A DNA stretch of 47,912 bases from CAZPMO01 sp964587515. GTDB lineage: Bacteria > Pseudomonadota > Alphaproteobacteria > MPNO01. Below are positions 9,728 to 18,790 of this stretch, piece after piece. How positions within the stretch are numbered: the first letter of the stretch is position 1; each line of letters starts with the position of its first letter. Under the pieces are notes generated by a model. That model was not told the DNA's origin and made no database searches. It saw only the letters and a list, made by a program, of their open reading frames with translations. The DNA lies in assembly GCA_964587515.1 (NCBI GenBank), contig CAZPMO010000015.1, positions 1-47,912 of the forward strand, in the 5' to 3' direction. The position numbers and the translations under genes are program-made.

Positions 9728-12502
9728 ATGCCTGCCGTTGCCAGACAAAGGAGCATCGCCGACCGCAGCGCGTTGAACGCGCGGCTTACGGATCTCGTCC
9801 GCGCGGCGGACCGTGGTCCCGGCTCCATCCGTCCCCAGGTGCTTGAGATGCTGAAATCGGCGCTGGCGGACGGACGCGCGGAAATCAGACAACGGTTCGA
9901 CGACGGCGCGTCGGGATTCGAGAACGTGCAGGCCCATTCCTTCCTGATCGATCAGCTGATCCGCATGATCTATGATTTCGCCGCCGATTCGGTTTATCCG
10001 GCGGCCAACCCGACGACATCGGAGCGGCTGTGCCTGGCCGCGGTCGGCGGTTATGGACGCGCGGAGCTCGCGCCCCATTCCGATATCGATCTCCTGTTCC
10101 TGCTGCCCTACAAGGAAACGCCGAGGCTCGAACAGGTCATCGAGTATGTGCTCTATATGCTGTGGGATCTCGGTTTGAAGGTGGGCCACGCGACGCGCTC
10201 GATCGACGACTGCATGCGGCTGTCGAAATCAGACCTCACTATCCGCACCGCGATCCTCGAGGCGCGCCTGCTGTGGGGCGAAAAGAAACTGTTCAATGAG
10301 CTGCGGCGGCGCTTCGAGGCCGAGATCGCGGCGACCAGCGGACCCGAATTCGTCGAAGCCAAGCTGGCGGAACGCGCCGAGCGTCACCGCCGCATGGGCG
10401 ATTCGCGCTATGTGCTGGAGCCCAACATCAAGGAAGGCAAGGGCGGGCTGCGCGATCTGCACACCCTGTTCTGGATCGCGAAGTTCCTGTACCGGGTCGA
10501 CGACGTGGCCGACCTGGTTCAGCACGGCGTACTCAGCGAGGCCGAGGCGGCGCGGTTCGACCGGGCCCACAACTTCCTGCTGACGGTCCGCTGCCATCTG
10601 CACTATCTCGCCGGGCGCGGCGAGGAACGTCTGACCTTCGACGTGCAGCAGCGGGTCGGCGAAATGCTGGGATACCGGGGCCGCGCAGGCACCACGGCGG
10701 TCGAGCGTTTCATGAAGCACTATTATCTGATCGCCAAGCAGATCGGCGATCTCACGCGCATTTTCTGTGCGGCGCTGGAGGCCGAGCATCGCCGCCGGCC
10801 GCGCTTCGCGCTGCCCAGACTGACGATGTTTCACCGCGCGCCGGAAGGGTTCGAACTGGAAGGCGACCGGGTGTCTCTGGCCGAAGACAACGGCTTCACC
10901 GACGACCCGATCAATATTCTCAGGCTGTTTCACCTGGCCCAGGAGCGCAGGCTCGACGTCCACCCCAAGGCGCTGCGCGCCATCACCCACAGCCTGCGGC
11001 TGATCGATTCGGTCCGCGACGACGCGGAAGCGAACCGTCTTTTCATCGAGATGCTGACCTCCGAAAACGATCCCGAGATCACGCTTCGGCGGCTTAACGA
11101 GGCCGGCGTGTTCGGGCGATTCGTGCCGGATTTCGGACGCGTCGTGGCCCAGATGCAGCACGACATGTATCACGTCTATACCGTCGACGAGCACACCATC
11201 TTCGCGATCGGCATCATCGACGGCATCGGCAAGGGCAAGTTCGCCGAGGAAATGCCCATCGCCAGCGACGTCATTCACCGTATCCAGTCGCGGCGCGCGC
11301 TTTACTGCGCGGTGCTGTTGCACGACATCGCCAAGGGGCGCGGCGGCAATCATTCGGAGCTCGGCGCGGAAGTCGCGCTCAGTCTCGGGCCGCGGTTCGG
11401 GCTTACCGACGAGGAGACCGAGACTGTATCGTGGCTGGTGCGCCACCATCTGGTGATGAGCGACACCGCCTTCCGACGCGACATCAACGACCCCAAGACC
11501 ATCACCGATTTCGTCGAAACGGTGCAATCCCTGGAACGACTACGCCTGCTGCTGGTGCTGACCGTGGCCGATATTCGCGCCGTCGGCCCCAATGTCTGGA
11601 ACGCGTGGAAGGCGGCGCTGCTGCGCGATCTATATTACGCCGCCGAGGACGTGATCTCTGGCAGCCACGTCGCCGGCACGCAGGACCGCCGGGTCGAAGC
11701 GGCGCAAGAACAGTTACGCGAGGCCCTCGCCGATTTTGATGCCGAAGCCATAGAGGCTCATATCACGCGCGGCTACCCGTCCTACTGGCTGTCCTTCGAC
11801 ACCGCGACGCTGGCCTATCACGCGCGGCTGGTGCGTGATGCGCGGGCAGCCGAGGCGCCGCTGACCATCGACACCCGCGCCGACGATTACCGGGGGGTGA
11901 CCGAGGTCACCGTCTATACCCAGGATCATCCCGGCCTGTTTTCACGCGTCGCCGGCGCGATGGCGATCAGCGGCGCCGATATCGTGGACGCGAAAATCTG
12001 CACCATGACCGACGGCATGGCGCTGGATTCGTTTTCCATCCATGATTCCAACGGCGGCCCCTTCGCCCAGCCCGACAAGTTGACGCGGCTGTCGCGCCGT
12101 ATCCGCCAGACCCTGGCCGGCGAGTTGCGTCCAATGGAGGAACTCGAAAAAAGGATCGAGCGCCTGGCCGGCAGCCGCACGCGGGTCTTCACCGTGGCGC
12201 CGCGCGTCCTGATCGACAACGACGCAAGCCAGACCCACACGGTAATCGAGGTCAATGGCCGCGACCGGCCCGGGCTGCTCTATCGTCTTACCCGCGCGCT
12301 GTTCGCACTCAACCTCCAGATCGCGAGCGCGCGCATCGCAACGTACGGCGAGGCCGCTGTCGACGTGTTCTACGTGAAGGATCTGTTCGGGCTGAAGATC
12401 ACCCACGAGACCCGCATCGATCAGATGCGGGAAGCGTTGCTGCAAGCGTTGGCCGATCCGCTCGATGAAACGGCGGAACAGCACGCCTTGGCCGGGGAAT
12501 AA
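9728..12502 (+). CDS. glnD: [Protein-PII] uridylyltransferase / uridylyl-removing enzyme
   Basis: Sensor of glutamine that adds or removes UMP on PII proteins and so sets nitrogen regulation. The 924 residues show every GlnD domain: nucleotidyltransferase with GGYGRAELAPHSDIDLLFL (about 107-125), the GlnE-like helical domain, an HD domain with LLHDIAKGRGGNHSELG (about 529-545) for UMP removal, and two C-terminal ACT domains (DHPGLFSRVAGAMA near 732 and RDRPGLLYRLTRAL near 843) that bind glutamine. The ATG at 9728 has no Shine-Dalgarno. Only seven bases before it lies TATATT (9716-9721), which raises the possibility of a leaderless transcript. Its place between mutS and murJ is conserved in Alphaproteobacteria. 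Confidence 0.97.
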   Translation: MPAVARQRSIADRSALNARLTDLVRAADRGPGSIRPQVLEMLKSALADGRAEIRQRFDDGASGFENVQAHSFLIDQLIRMIYDFAADSVYPAANPTTSERLCLAAVGGYGRAELAPHSDIDLLFLLPYKETPRLEQVIEYVLYMLWDLGLKVGHATRSIDDCMRLSKSDLTIRTAILEARLLWGEKKLFNELRRRFEAEIAATSGPEFVEAKLAERAERHRRMGDSRYVLEPNIKEGKGGLRDLHTLFWIAKFLYRVDDVADLVQHGVLSEAEAARFDRAHNFLLTVRCHLHYLAGRGEERLTFDVQQRVGEMLGYRGRAGTTAVERFMKHYYLIAKQIGDLTRIFCAALEAEHRRRPRFALPRLTMFHRAPEGFELEGDRVSLAEDNGFTDDPINILRLFHLAQERRLDVHPKALRAITHSLRLIDSVRDDAEANRLFIEMLTSENDPEITLRRLNEAGVFGRFVPDFGRVVAQMQHDMYHVYTVDEHTIFAIGIIDGIGKGKFAEEMPIASDVIHRIQSRRALYCAVLLHDIAKGRGGNHSELGAEVALSLGPRFGLTDEETETVSWLVRHHLVMSDTAFRRDINDPKTITDFVETVQSLERLRLLLVLTVADIRAVGPNVWNAWKAALLRDLYYAAEDVISGSHVAGTQDRRVEAAQEQLREALADFDAEAIEAHITRGYPSYWLSFDTATLAYHARLVRDARAAEAPLTIDTRADDYRGVTEVTVYTQDHPGLFSRVAGAMAISGADIVDAKICTMTDGMALDSFSIHDSNGGPFAQPDKLTRLSRRIRQTLAGELRPMEELEKRIERLAGSRTRVFTVAPRVLIDNDASQTHTVIEVNGRDRPGLLYRLTRALFALNLQIASARIATYGEAAVDVFYVKDLFGLKITHETRIDQMREALLQALADPLDETAEQHALAGE

Positions 12503-12506
12503 GTTC

Positions 12507-12983
12507 TCAGCCCTCGCACGCCGCCTTGTAGGCTTCCAGCTGTTCTTTCAGGATGTCGGGCATGGACACCGATTTTTCGGTCTTGGGATCGATCGCGGCG
12601 AAGGTCAGCGTGCCGTTGAAGCAGTGATCGCCGCGCGCGTTCTCACCCTTGATCGCGACCGTGTGGGACGAGCGCCCGATCCGCGCCAGGGTCACGGTAA
12701 GATCCAACTGCTCTCCCGGATGCAGCGCGATATGAAAATCCATGTCGGTGCCGACCACCGGCAGCGTGACATCATGACGGACGTCGAACGCGGCCCAGTG
12801 CTCACCCATCAGATGCGTGAACCACGTCTCCGAGGCTTCCAGCATCCAGTCGAGAAACTTGCCGGTGAAGGCGACGCGCGCGAAATCGATCTCGCCCCAT
12901 TTCACGGTGCGCCGGACAACGACCGGCGCGGTTGCGATCACCTGTTCGTGCGGGATGATGGTGGGGCCGTCTCTATCAGTCAT
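12507..12983 (-). CDS. Acyl-CoA thioesterase-like hotdog-fold protein
   Basis: A 158-residue single hotdog domain of the 4-hydroxybenzoyl-CoA thioesterase/YbgC type, which hydrolyses acyl-CoA or acyl-ACP thioesters in the cytosol. Characteristic is VKWGEIDFARVAFTGKFLDWM, in which the aspartate of GEIDFA corresponds to the catalytic Asp of the D-x-x-G/A-hhh-h family pattern. I start it at the ATG at 12983 (MTDRDGPTIIPHEQ). The longer open frame to 13067 would add a basic, unconserved leader and crowd the divergent murJ start. It is inserted on the opposite strand between glnD and murJ. The substrate is unknown. Confidence 0.75.
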   Translation of the reverse strand: MTDRDGPTIIPHEQVIATAPVVVRRTVKWGEIDFARVAFTGKFLDWMLEASETWFTHLMGEHWAAFDVRHDVTLPVVGTDMDFHIALHPGEQLDLTVTLARIGRSSHTVAIKGENARGDHCFNGTLTFAAIDPKTEKSVSMPDILKEQLEAYKAACEG

Positions 12984-13088
12984 TATCAGTGATCCTCGGA
13001 ATTCCGGCCGAACGTAATCGGCGGCGCGCATCGGGGCAAGCGAGGCCCGCCTTTCGTTCGCCATCATTTTCGATTAAACACCCAGCCC

Positions 13089-14639
13089 ATGGCGCTTCTC
13101 CGGTCGATCGCGACCGTCGGCGGCTACACCATGGCCAGCCGCATCCTGGGTTTCGCCCGCGATATCCTGATCGCCGCATTGGTCGGCGCGGGACCTGTCG
13201 CGGATGCGTTCTTCGTCGCCTTCAAGCTGCCCAACTTCTTCCGCCGCCTGTTCGCGGAGGGCGCGTTCAACGCCGCCTTCGTGCCGCTGTTCACCCGGCG
13301 CCTGACCGAGGAGGGGCACGACGCGGCGCGCCGCTTCGCCGAGGAGGTGATATCGGTCCTGCTGGTGACGCTGTTGTTTTTGTGCACGGCGCTGCAAATC
13401 GCCATGCCGTGGGCGATGGTGGCGTTCGCGCCGGGTTTCGTCGATGAACCGGATAAGTTCAACCTCGCGGTCGAGCTCACCCGCATCACCTTTCCCTATC
13501 TCCTGTTCATCTCGCTGGTCTCGCAGCTCGGCGGCGTATTGAACTCGCTGGGCCGCTTCGCCGCCGCCGCCGCGACGCCGATCCTGCTCAACCTGGCGCT
13601 GATCGGGGCGCTGTTGGGCCTTTCGCCTTTCGTCGAAACCGGCGGTCATGCGCTGGCGTGGGGCGTGGCCGCGGCCGGCGTTATCCAGTTTCTGTGGCTG
13701 ATCGAGGCCTGCCGCCGCGCCGGCATGGTGTTCCGCCTGAGACCTCCGGCCTTCGGCCCGGGCGTAAAGCGATTGCTGGTGCTGATCCTGCCGGGCGCGG
13801 TGGGGGCCGGCGTGGTCCAGATCAATCTGATGATCGGGGTGGTGATCGCGTCGCTGCTGCCGACCGGCTCGGTATCGTTTCTCTATTACGCCGACCGGGT
13901 TACCCAGCTACCGCTGGGCGTGATCGGGGTGGCGGTCGGCACCGCGCTGTTGCCGCTGCTGTCGCGCCAGCTGCGCGCCGGCGAAGACGGCGCGGCGATG
14001 GCGAGCCTGAACCGCGCGCTCGAGTTCGCGCTGCTGCTGACGGTGCCCGCGGCGGCGGCGCTGGTGGTGATCCCGGACCCGATCATCGCGGTGCTGTTCG
14101 AACGCGGCGCGTTCGATGCGACCGCCACCGACGCCACGGCGAACGCCCTGATCGCTTATTCGCTGGGGCTGCCGGCTTATGTTTTGGTCAAGGTTCTGGC
14201 GCCCGGCTTCTTCGCGCGCGAAGACACCGCGACGCCGGTGAAGATCGCGGCGTTTTGCGTCGCCATCAATATCGCCGCCTCGGTCGCGCTGATGGGACCC
14301 ATGCTTCATGTGGGCGTGGCGCTGGCGAACTCGATCTCGGCGTGGGTGAACGCGGTGCTGCTGGCCTGGGTTCTCGCGCGGCGCGGCCATTTGGTCCTCG
14401 ATTCGCGTCTGAAATCGAAGCTGCCGCGAATCCTTGTCGCGACGCTCGGCATGACGGCGCTGCTGGTGGCCGGGCTTGCCGGGCTCGATGCGATGCTTGT
14501 CGGCGGGGCGCTGCGGCGCGGCGCGGCGCTGGCGATACTGATCGGCGGCGGGCTGGCCGGCTTCGCGGCTCTGGCGATGCTGGCCGGCGTCGCGACACCC
14601 GCCGAACTGCGCCGCATGGTGCGTCGCCAGGGGACTTGA
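13089..14639 (+). CDS. murJ: Lipid II flippase MurJ (MVF family)
   Basis: Moves lipid-linked peptidoglycan precursor across the inner membrane. The 516-residue protein has about 14 membrane helices and the MurJ N-terminus MASRILGFARDILIAALVGAG, followed by DAFFVAFKLPNFFRRLFAEGAFNAAFVPLF, which holds the conserved arginines and glutamate of the central cavity. The motif LPLGVIGVAVGTALLPLLSRQ near residue 275 is also typical. The ATG at 13089 has no obvious ribosome binding site, but downstream starts would cut helix 1. The next gene, trpS, follows after 69 bp. Confidence 0.96.
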   Translation: MALLRSIATVGGYTMASRILGFARDILIAALVGAGPVADAFFVAFKLPNFFRRLFAEGAFNAAFVPLFTRRLTEEGHDAARRFAEEVISVLLVTLLFLCTALQIAMPWAMVAFAPGFVDEPDKFNLAVELTRITFPYLLFISLVSQLGGVLNSLGRFAAAAATPILLNLALIGALLGLSPFVETGGHALAWGVAAAGVIQFLWLIEACRRAGMVFRLRPPAFGPGVKRLLVLILPGAVGAGVVQINLMIGVVIASLLPTGSVSFLYYADRVTQLPLGVIGVAVGTALLPLLSRQLRAGEDGAAMASLNRALEFALLLTVPAAAALVVIPDPIIAVLFERGAFDATATDATANALIAYSLGLPAYVLVKVLAPGFFAREDTATPVKIAAFCVAINIAASVALMGPMLHVGVALANSISAWVNAVLLAWVLARRGHLVLDSRLKSKLPRILVATLGMTALLVAGLAGLDAMLVGGALRRGAALAILIGGGLAGFAALAMLAGVATPAELRRMVRRQGT

Positions 14640-14708
14640 CCGGACCCGGCCATGACGCGATAACCCGGCCCACCCGGCGGCCGGTCGTCGGCAAGACGGA
14701 GACCCGAC

Positions 14709-15707
14709 ATGCAGCGCATTTTTTCCGGGGTGCAGCCGACAGGCAACCTGCATCTCGGCAACTATCTCGGCGCGATCCGTAATTTCGCGCGGCTTCAGAA
14801 CGAATATGAATGCATTTTTTGCGTCGTTGATCTGCACGCCATCACCACGTGGCAGGACCCCAAGGAGCTGATCTCCAACATCCGCGAGGTCACCGCCGCG
14901 TTCATAGCCTGCGGCGTCGATCCCAAGGAAAATATCCTGTTCAATCAGAGCCAGGTGGCCGAGCACGCCCGCCTCGCCTGGATCTTCAACTGCGTCGCCC
15001 GGCTGGGCTGGCTCAACCGCATGACCCAGTTCAAGGAGAAGGCCGGCAAACGCCGCGAACAGGCGAGCGTCGGGCTGTACGCCTATCCCAGCCTCATGGC
15101 CGCCGACATTCTGGCCTACAAGGCGACCCACGTACCTGTCGGCGAAGACCAGAAGCAGCATCTCGAGCTGACCCGCGACATTGCCCAGAAATTCAACAAC
15201 GATTTCGGCGTCGAGTTCTTCCCGCTGGTCGAGCCGCTGATCCTGGGCGAGGGGACGCGGGTGATGAGCCTGCGCGACGGCAAATCGAAGATGAGCAAAT
15301 CGGATCCCTCGGACGCGTCCCGCATCAATCTGGTGGACGACGCGGACGCGATCGCCCACAAGATCCGGCGCGCGCGCACCGATTCCGAGCCGTTGCCCGC
15401 CACCGTCGACGGGCTGGAGGGCCGGGCCGAAGCCGCCAATCTGGTTGGCATCTACGCCGCGCTGTCGGACCGCACCGCTGCCGAGGTGCTGGGAGAATTC
15501 AACGGCAAGGGATTCGCCGACTTCAAATCGTCGCTGAGCGATGTCGCGGTCGCGTCTATCGCGCCAATCAGCGCGGAGATGCGGCGCCTTGCCGCCGATC
15601 CCGGCTATATCGATTCGGTGCTGGCCGACGGCGCCACGCGGGCGCGCGAACTGGCCGCGCCGATCCTCAGGGAAGTCCACGAAATCGTCGGGCTGTTGTC
15701 GACCTGA
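14709..15707 (+). CDS. trpS: Tryptophanyl-tRNA synthetase
   Basis: Charges tRNA-Trp with tryptophan using ATP. This class I synthetase of 332 residues has the HIGH-like motif GNLHLGNYLGAI (about 13-24) and the KMSKS loop SKMSKSDPSD (about 193-202), both intact. The Trp-binding region EDQKQHLELTRDIA is also present. The ATG at 14709 has GGAG eight to nine bases upstream. It lies in the conserved order murJ-trpS-(USP)-nfu; here a TSUP permease and a TIGR02186-like gene are inserted before the USP gene. Confidence 0.97.
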   Translation: MQRIFSGVQPTGNLHLGNYLGAIRNFARLQNEYECIFCVVDLHAITTWQDPKELISNIREVTAAFIACGVDPKENILFNQSQVAEHARLAWIFNCVARLGWLNRMTQFKEKAGKRREQASVGLYAYPSLMAADILAYKATHVPVGEDQKQHLELTRDIAQKFNNDFGVEFFPLVEPLILGEGTRVMSLRDGKSKMSKSDPSDASRINLVDDADAIAHKIRRARTDSEPLPATVDGLEGRAEAANLVGIYAALSDRTAAEVLGEFNGKGFADFKSSLSDVAVASIAPISAEMRRLAADPGYIDSVLADGATRARELAAPILREVHEIVGLLST

Positions 15708-15825
15708 AACGCAATTCGCCAAAAGATTCGGCTTTGTGGTTGCGGCGCGGCGCGGATAGGCGCAAAACGGTGGCCGGTTACCCTATTCAGAATTGTCCGG
15801 TTGTCGCGGCCCGTCGCGCGCGCTG

Positions 15826-16749
15826 ATGCAAATATATTTACCGATCGCGGAAATGTCCCTCAATGCGCTGCTCCTGCTTGGGCTCGGCGGGGGGGTTGGT
15901 TTGCTTTCCGGCATGTTCGGCGTCGGCGGCGGGTTCCTGATGACGCCATTGCTGATCTTCATCGGCGTGCCGCCGGTGGTGGCGGTCGCGACCGAAGCCA
16001 ATCAGGTGGTCGCGGCGTCGGTGTCCGGCGCGCTGGCCCATTGGCGCAGGCAAAACGTCGATCTCAAGATGGGGCTGGTGCTGATGGTCGGCGGCTTCGT
16101 CGGCTCTTCCTTCGGGGTCTGGCTCTTCACCCTGCTGCGCGGCATCGGTCATATCGATCTCGTGATATCTGGGTCCTACGTGGTGTTCCTCGGCATCGTG
16201 GGTACGCTGATGGTGTTCGAAAGCGGCCGCGCCTGGATACGCGCCCGCAATCCGACCGCCGCCCGGCGCAAGCTGCATCAGCACAACTGGATGCACGGTC
16301 TGCCGTTCAAGATGCGCTTTCGCCAGTCCAAGCTCTATATCAGCGCGCTGCTGCCGCTCTCGATCGGCGTCTTCGTCGGCATCCTGGCCGCGATCATGGG
16401 TGTCGGCGGCGGCTTCGTCATGGTGCCGGCGATGATCTATCTCCTCGGCATGCCAACCTCGGTGGTGATCGGCACGTCGCTGTTCCAGATCGTATTCGTG
16501 ACCGCGAACGTCACCTTCCTGCAGGCGCTGAACAACCAGACGGTCGATATCGTGCTGGCGCTGCTGCTGTTGATCGGCGGCGTGATCGGCGCCCAATTCG
16601 GCGCGATGCTTGGCGCCAAGCTGCGCGGCGAGCAGCTGCGCATTCTGTTGGGACTGATCGTGCTGGCGGTCTGTGCGCGGGTCGCTTACAGCCTGGTGGC
16701 GACACCCGATGACCTGTTCTCTCTCGGCCGTATCGGAGCCGGCGGGTGA
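15826..16749 (+). CDS. TSUP family (TauE/SafE-like) membrane permease
   Basis: A 307-residue inner-membrane protein of the sulfite exporter TauE/SafE family (DUF81), whose known members move sulfite, sulfoacetate or other small anions. It has two repeated halves, each with the glycine-rich motif: GMFGVGGGFLMTPLLIFIG near residue 28 and AAIMGVGGGFVMVPAMIYLLG near residue 188. About eight membrane segments can be counted. I start at the ATG at 15826 (MQIYLPIAEMSLN). The TTG at 15793 would add eleven residues with no sign of conservation. Its GTGA end overlaps the next gene, so the two are probably translated together. The substrate cannot be told from sequence. Confidence 0.85.
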   Translation: MQIYLPIAEMSLNALLLLGLGGGVGLLSGMFGVGGGFLMTPLLIFIGVPPVVAVATEANQVVAASVSGALAHWRRQNVDLKMGLVLMVGGFVGSSFGVWLFTLLRGIGHIDLVISGSYVVFLGIVGTLMVFESGRAWIRARNPTAARRKLHQHNWMHGLPFKMRFRQSKLYISALLPLSIGVFVGILAAIMGVGGGFVMVPAMIYLLGMPTSVVIGTSLFQIVFVTANVTFLQALNNQTVDIVLALLLLIGGVIGAQFGAMLGAKLRGEQLRILLGLIVLAVCARVAYSLVATPDDLFSLGRIGAGG

Positions 16750-17495
16750 GACGCGGCGTCAAATTCCATTGGGGGCTGGTGGCGGCGATGCTGACCACCG
16801 GTGCGCCCGCCTTCGCCGCCGCGCCGTTGGTCGCCGACCTTTCGACCAAGGAGATTGCGATCACAACCGGTTTCAGCGGCACCGAATTGTTGCTGTTTGG
16901 CGCGCTCGATCGAGCCGGCGATGTGGTGGTGGTTGTCCGGGGTCCGGCGCGGCGCGAGATCGTGCGTCGCAAGCAGCGCATCGGCGGCGTTTGGGTCAAT
17001 AGCGAGTCCATGTCGTTCGCGGATGTCCCCGCCTATTACCGGGTCGCCAGTACGCGGCCGCTAAGCGAGATCGCGCGGCCCGTCGCATTTGCATCGCGTA
17101 AGATCGGCGCCGAACGGCTGGCCTTTCGACGGGCGGCCGATTCGGGCGGCGATGACGAGCCCGCGTATCGCGCGGCGCTGCTACGCAACAAACGGCGCGA
17201 GCACCTTTACAGTAATGGCGAGGGCGCCGTCTCGACGATCGGAGAGAGGCTGTTCCGCACAACGGTGTTCTTCCCGGCCAACGTGCCGACCGGCAGCTAT
17301 ACGGTCGAGGTCTATCTGTTTCGCGACAGAAAAGCGGTGATGACCCAGCGAACGCCCTTGACCGTGCACAAGATTGGCCTCGAGGCCGACATATTCAATT
17401 TTGCGCATCAACAGTCCGCGCTCTATGGAATCATTGCCATCGTGATCGCCCTGATGGCAGGATGGCTGGCGGGCGTGATGTTCCGAAAGACGTAA
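16746..17495 (+). CDS. TIGR02186-like exported, C-terminally membrane-anchored protein
   Basis: A 249-residue protein with an N-terminal signal sequence (hydrophobic stretch 9-24, cleavage likely after AFA near residue 24). A periplasmic, mostly beta-looking region follows (TKEIAITTGFSGTELLLFGAL, VVVVVRGP, SYTVEVYLFRD). Near the C-terminus is one membrane helix (about 225-245, YGIIAIVIALMAGWLAGVMF) with a short basic tail. This layout, and its position fused by overlap to a TSUP permease, match the family I know as TIGR02186, whose function is unestablished. The GTG start lies within the stop of the permease (GTGA). I infer that it is an accessory subunit of the permease. Confidence 0.7.
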   Translation: MRRGVKFHWGLVAAMLTTGAPAFAAAPLVADLSTKEIAITTGFSGTELLLFGALDRAGDVVVVVRGPARREIVRRKQRIGGVWVNSESMSFADVPAYYRVASTRPLSEIARPVAFASRKIGAERLAFRRAADSGGDDEPAYRAALLRNKRREHLYSNGEGAVSTIGERLFRTTVFFPANVPTGSYTVEVYLFRDRKAVMTQRTPLTVHKIGLEADIFNFAHQQSALYGIIAIVIALMAGWLAGVMFRKT

Positions 17496-17515
17496 CGCGA
17501 ACGGTGAGCGAGACG

Positions 17516-18034
17516 ATGACCGAAACCACCGCGCCAACCGAACGTTCCGAAACCGGGCCCGACACGCCGGCACGGGATCGCTTTTTCCTTTGCGTCGTCG
17601 ATTCGAGCGAAGAAAAGCGACACGCGCTTCGCTTCGCGGCGCGCCGCGCCAATCATACCGGCGGGCGTGTCGCGCTCCTCTATGTGATCGAGCCCGCCGA
17701 CTTTCAGCATTGGATGTCGGTCGAGGAAAAGATGCGCGAGGAGCGTCGCGAAGAGGCGGAAAAGGTGCTCCAGAACCTCGCCTCCCAGGTCAGCGACCTT
17801 GCCGGCGCGCCGCCCGCGCTTTACGTACGCGAGGGCGAGCCCAGCGATGAAATCGTCGCGTTGATCGAGGAAGAGCCGCGCATATCGATTTTGGTCCTGG
17901 GCGCCAGCGCGGGCAAGAAGGGGCCGGGCCCGCTGGTCTCGTCGCTGGCTGGCAAGCTTTCCGGCAAGTTCCCAATACCGATAACGGTGGTGCCCGGCAA
18001 TCTCACCGAGGAGCAGATCGACGCGCTGACGTGA
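17516..18034 (+). CDS. Universal stress protein (UspA domain)
   Basis: A 172-residue protein with one Usp domain (Rossmann-like alpha/beta fold). The core starts at FFLCVVDSSEEKRHALRFAARRA, continues VALLYVIEPADFQHWMSVEEKM and ends ISILVLGASAGKKGPGPLVSSLAG with the GxxG(x9)GS/T-like nucleotide loop, partly altered. FPIPITVVPG forms the last strand. The first 20 or so residues are a polar, threonine-rich extension. The ATG at 17516 is chosen; the in-frame GTG at 17504 is also possible. It sits just before nfu, as in many alphaproteobacteria. Its target is unknown. Confidence 0.82.
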   Translation: MTETTAPTERSETGPDTPARDRFFLCVVDSSEEKRHALRFAARRANHTGGRVALLYVIEPADFQHWMSVEEKMREERREEAEKVLQNLASQVSDLAGAPPALYVREGEPSDEIVALIEEEPRISILVLGASAGKKGPGPLVSSLAGKLSGKFPIPITVVPGNLTEEQIDALT

Positions 18035-18081
18035 TTTGCCGCGAAAACGCCGGCAGGCAACGGTCCAGTTCCTGCTTGAAA

Positions 18082-18097
18082 TTAAGTGGTTCTTAAC
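18082..18097 (+). promoter_or_regulatory. CtrA-type binding site upstream of nfu
   Basis: TTAA (18082-18085), seven bases, then TTAAC (18093-18097) exactly match the CtrA full-site pattern TTAA-N7-TTAAC known from Caulobacter and relatives. The same stretch also forms a 15-bp inverted repeat TTAAG-N5-CTTAA. It lies about 50 bp before the nfu start. The GC-rich background makes a chance match uncommon but not excluded. Confidence 0.45.
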
Positions 18098-18144
18098 CCA
18101 TCCTCTGCGCCCATGACGGTCGCGTAATCCTGTTAAGGTTAACG

Positions 18145-18690
18145 ATGTTCATCCAGACCGAAGAAACGCCGAATCCGGCGACCCTGAAGTTCCTGCCGGG
18201 CTGCGTGGTGATGGAGCGCGGCACGGCGAATTTCGCTGACGCCGACGCCGCCGGACGCTCGCCGCTGGCCATCCGGCTGTTCGCGATAGAGGGCGTAATC
18301 GGCGTGTTTCTGGGGAGCGACTTTGTCACCGTCGCCAAGGCGGACGCGTTCGAATGGCATGTCCTCAAACCCGCGATTCTCGGTGTCGTGATGGAACATT
18401 TCACGTCGGGCCTCGCGGTGATCGAGGACGGCGACGGCGCGGCGGAGGCGGACGACGACGACGAGATCGTCGGCCAGATCAAGGAACTGCTGGAGACCCG
18501 TGTGCGGCCGGCGGTCGCACAGGATGGCGGCGATATCGTTTATCACGGTTTCGAGGACGGGGTGGTGTATCTGCACATGCAGGGCGCTTGCGCCGGCTGC
18601 CCCAGCGCGACCGTGACTCTCAAGATGGGCATCGAAAATATGCTCCGGCATTACGTTCCGGAAGTCGTCCGGGTAGAGGCGGTGTTGTAG
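18145..18690 (+). CDS. NfuA/Nfu-type iron-sulfur cluster scaffold protein
   Basis: A 181-residue carrier of 4Fe-4S clusters to target apoproteins. The N-terminal Nfu-N domain is clear: MFIQTEETPNPATLKFLPG, then FAIEGVIGVFLGSDFVTVAK. After an acidic linker (EDGDGAAEADDDDE) comes the NifU-like C-terminal domain VRPAVAQDGGDIVYHGFEDGVVYLHMQGACAGCPSA, whose CxxC pair C149/C152 binds the cluster. The ATG at 18145 has AAGG about nine bases upstream. A CtrA-like site precedes it. Function is confident from domain order; client proteins are unknown. Confidence 0.93.
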   Translation: MFIQTEETPNPATLKFLPGCVVMERGTANFADADAAGRSPLAIRLFAIEGVIGVFLGSDFVTVAKADAFEWHVLKPAILGVVMEHFTSGLAVIEDGDGAAEADDDDEIVGQIKELLETRVRPAVAQDGGDIVYHGFEDGVVYLHMQGACAGCPSATVTLKMGIENMLRHYVPEVVRVEAVL

Positions 18691-18790
18691 ATGAACCGGC
18701 CGGAGTTGAGGTCGAGGTTTCCTGAATTGATGGCATTTTCGCCAGCGTTCCCGCATCGCGGGCGCGCCGGCGCGTAGGTGAGGGCCTAGT

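Noticed and set aside
13908..15722. 604-codon open frame antisense to murJ and trpS
   Set aside because: It lies across two clear genes and shows biased shadow composition.
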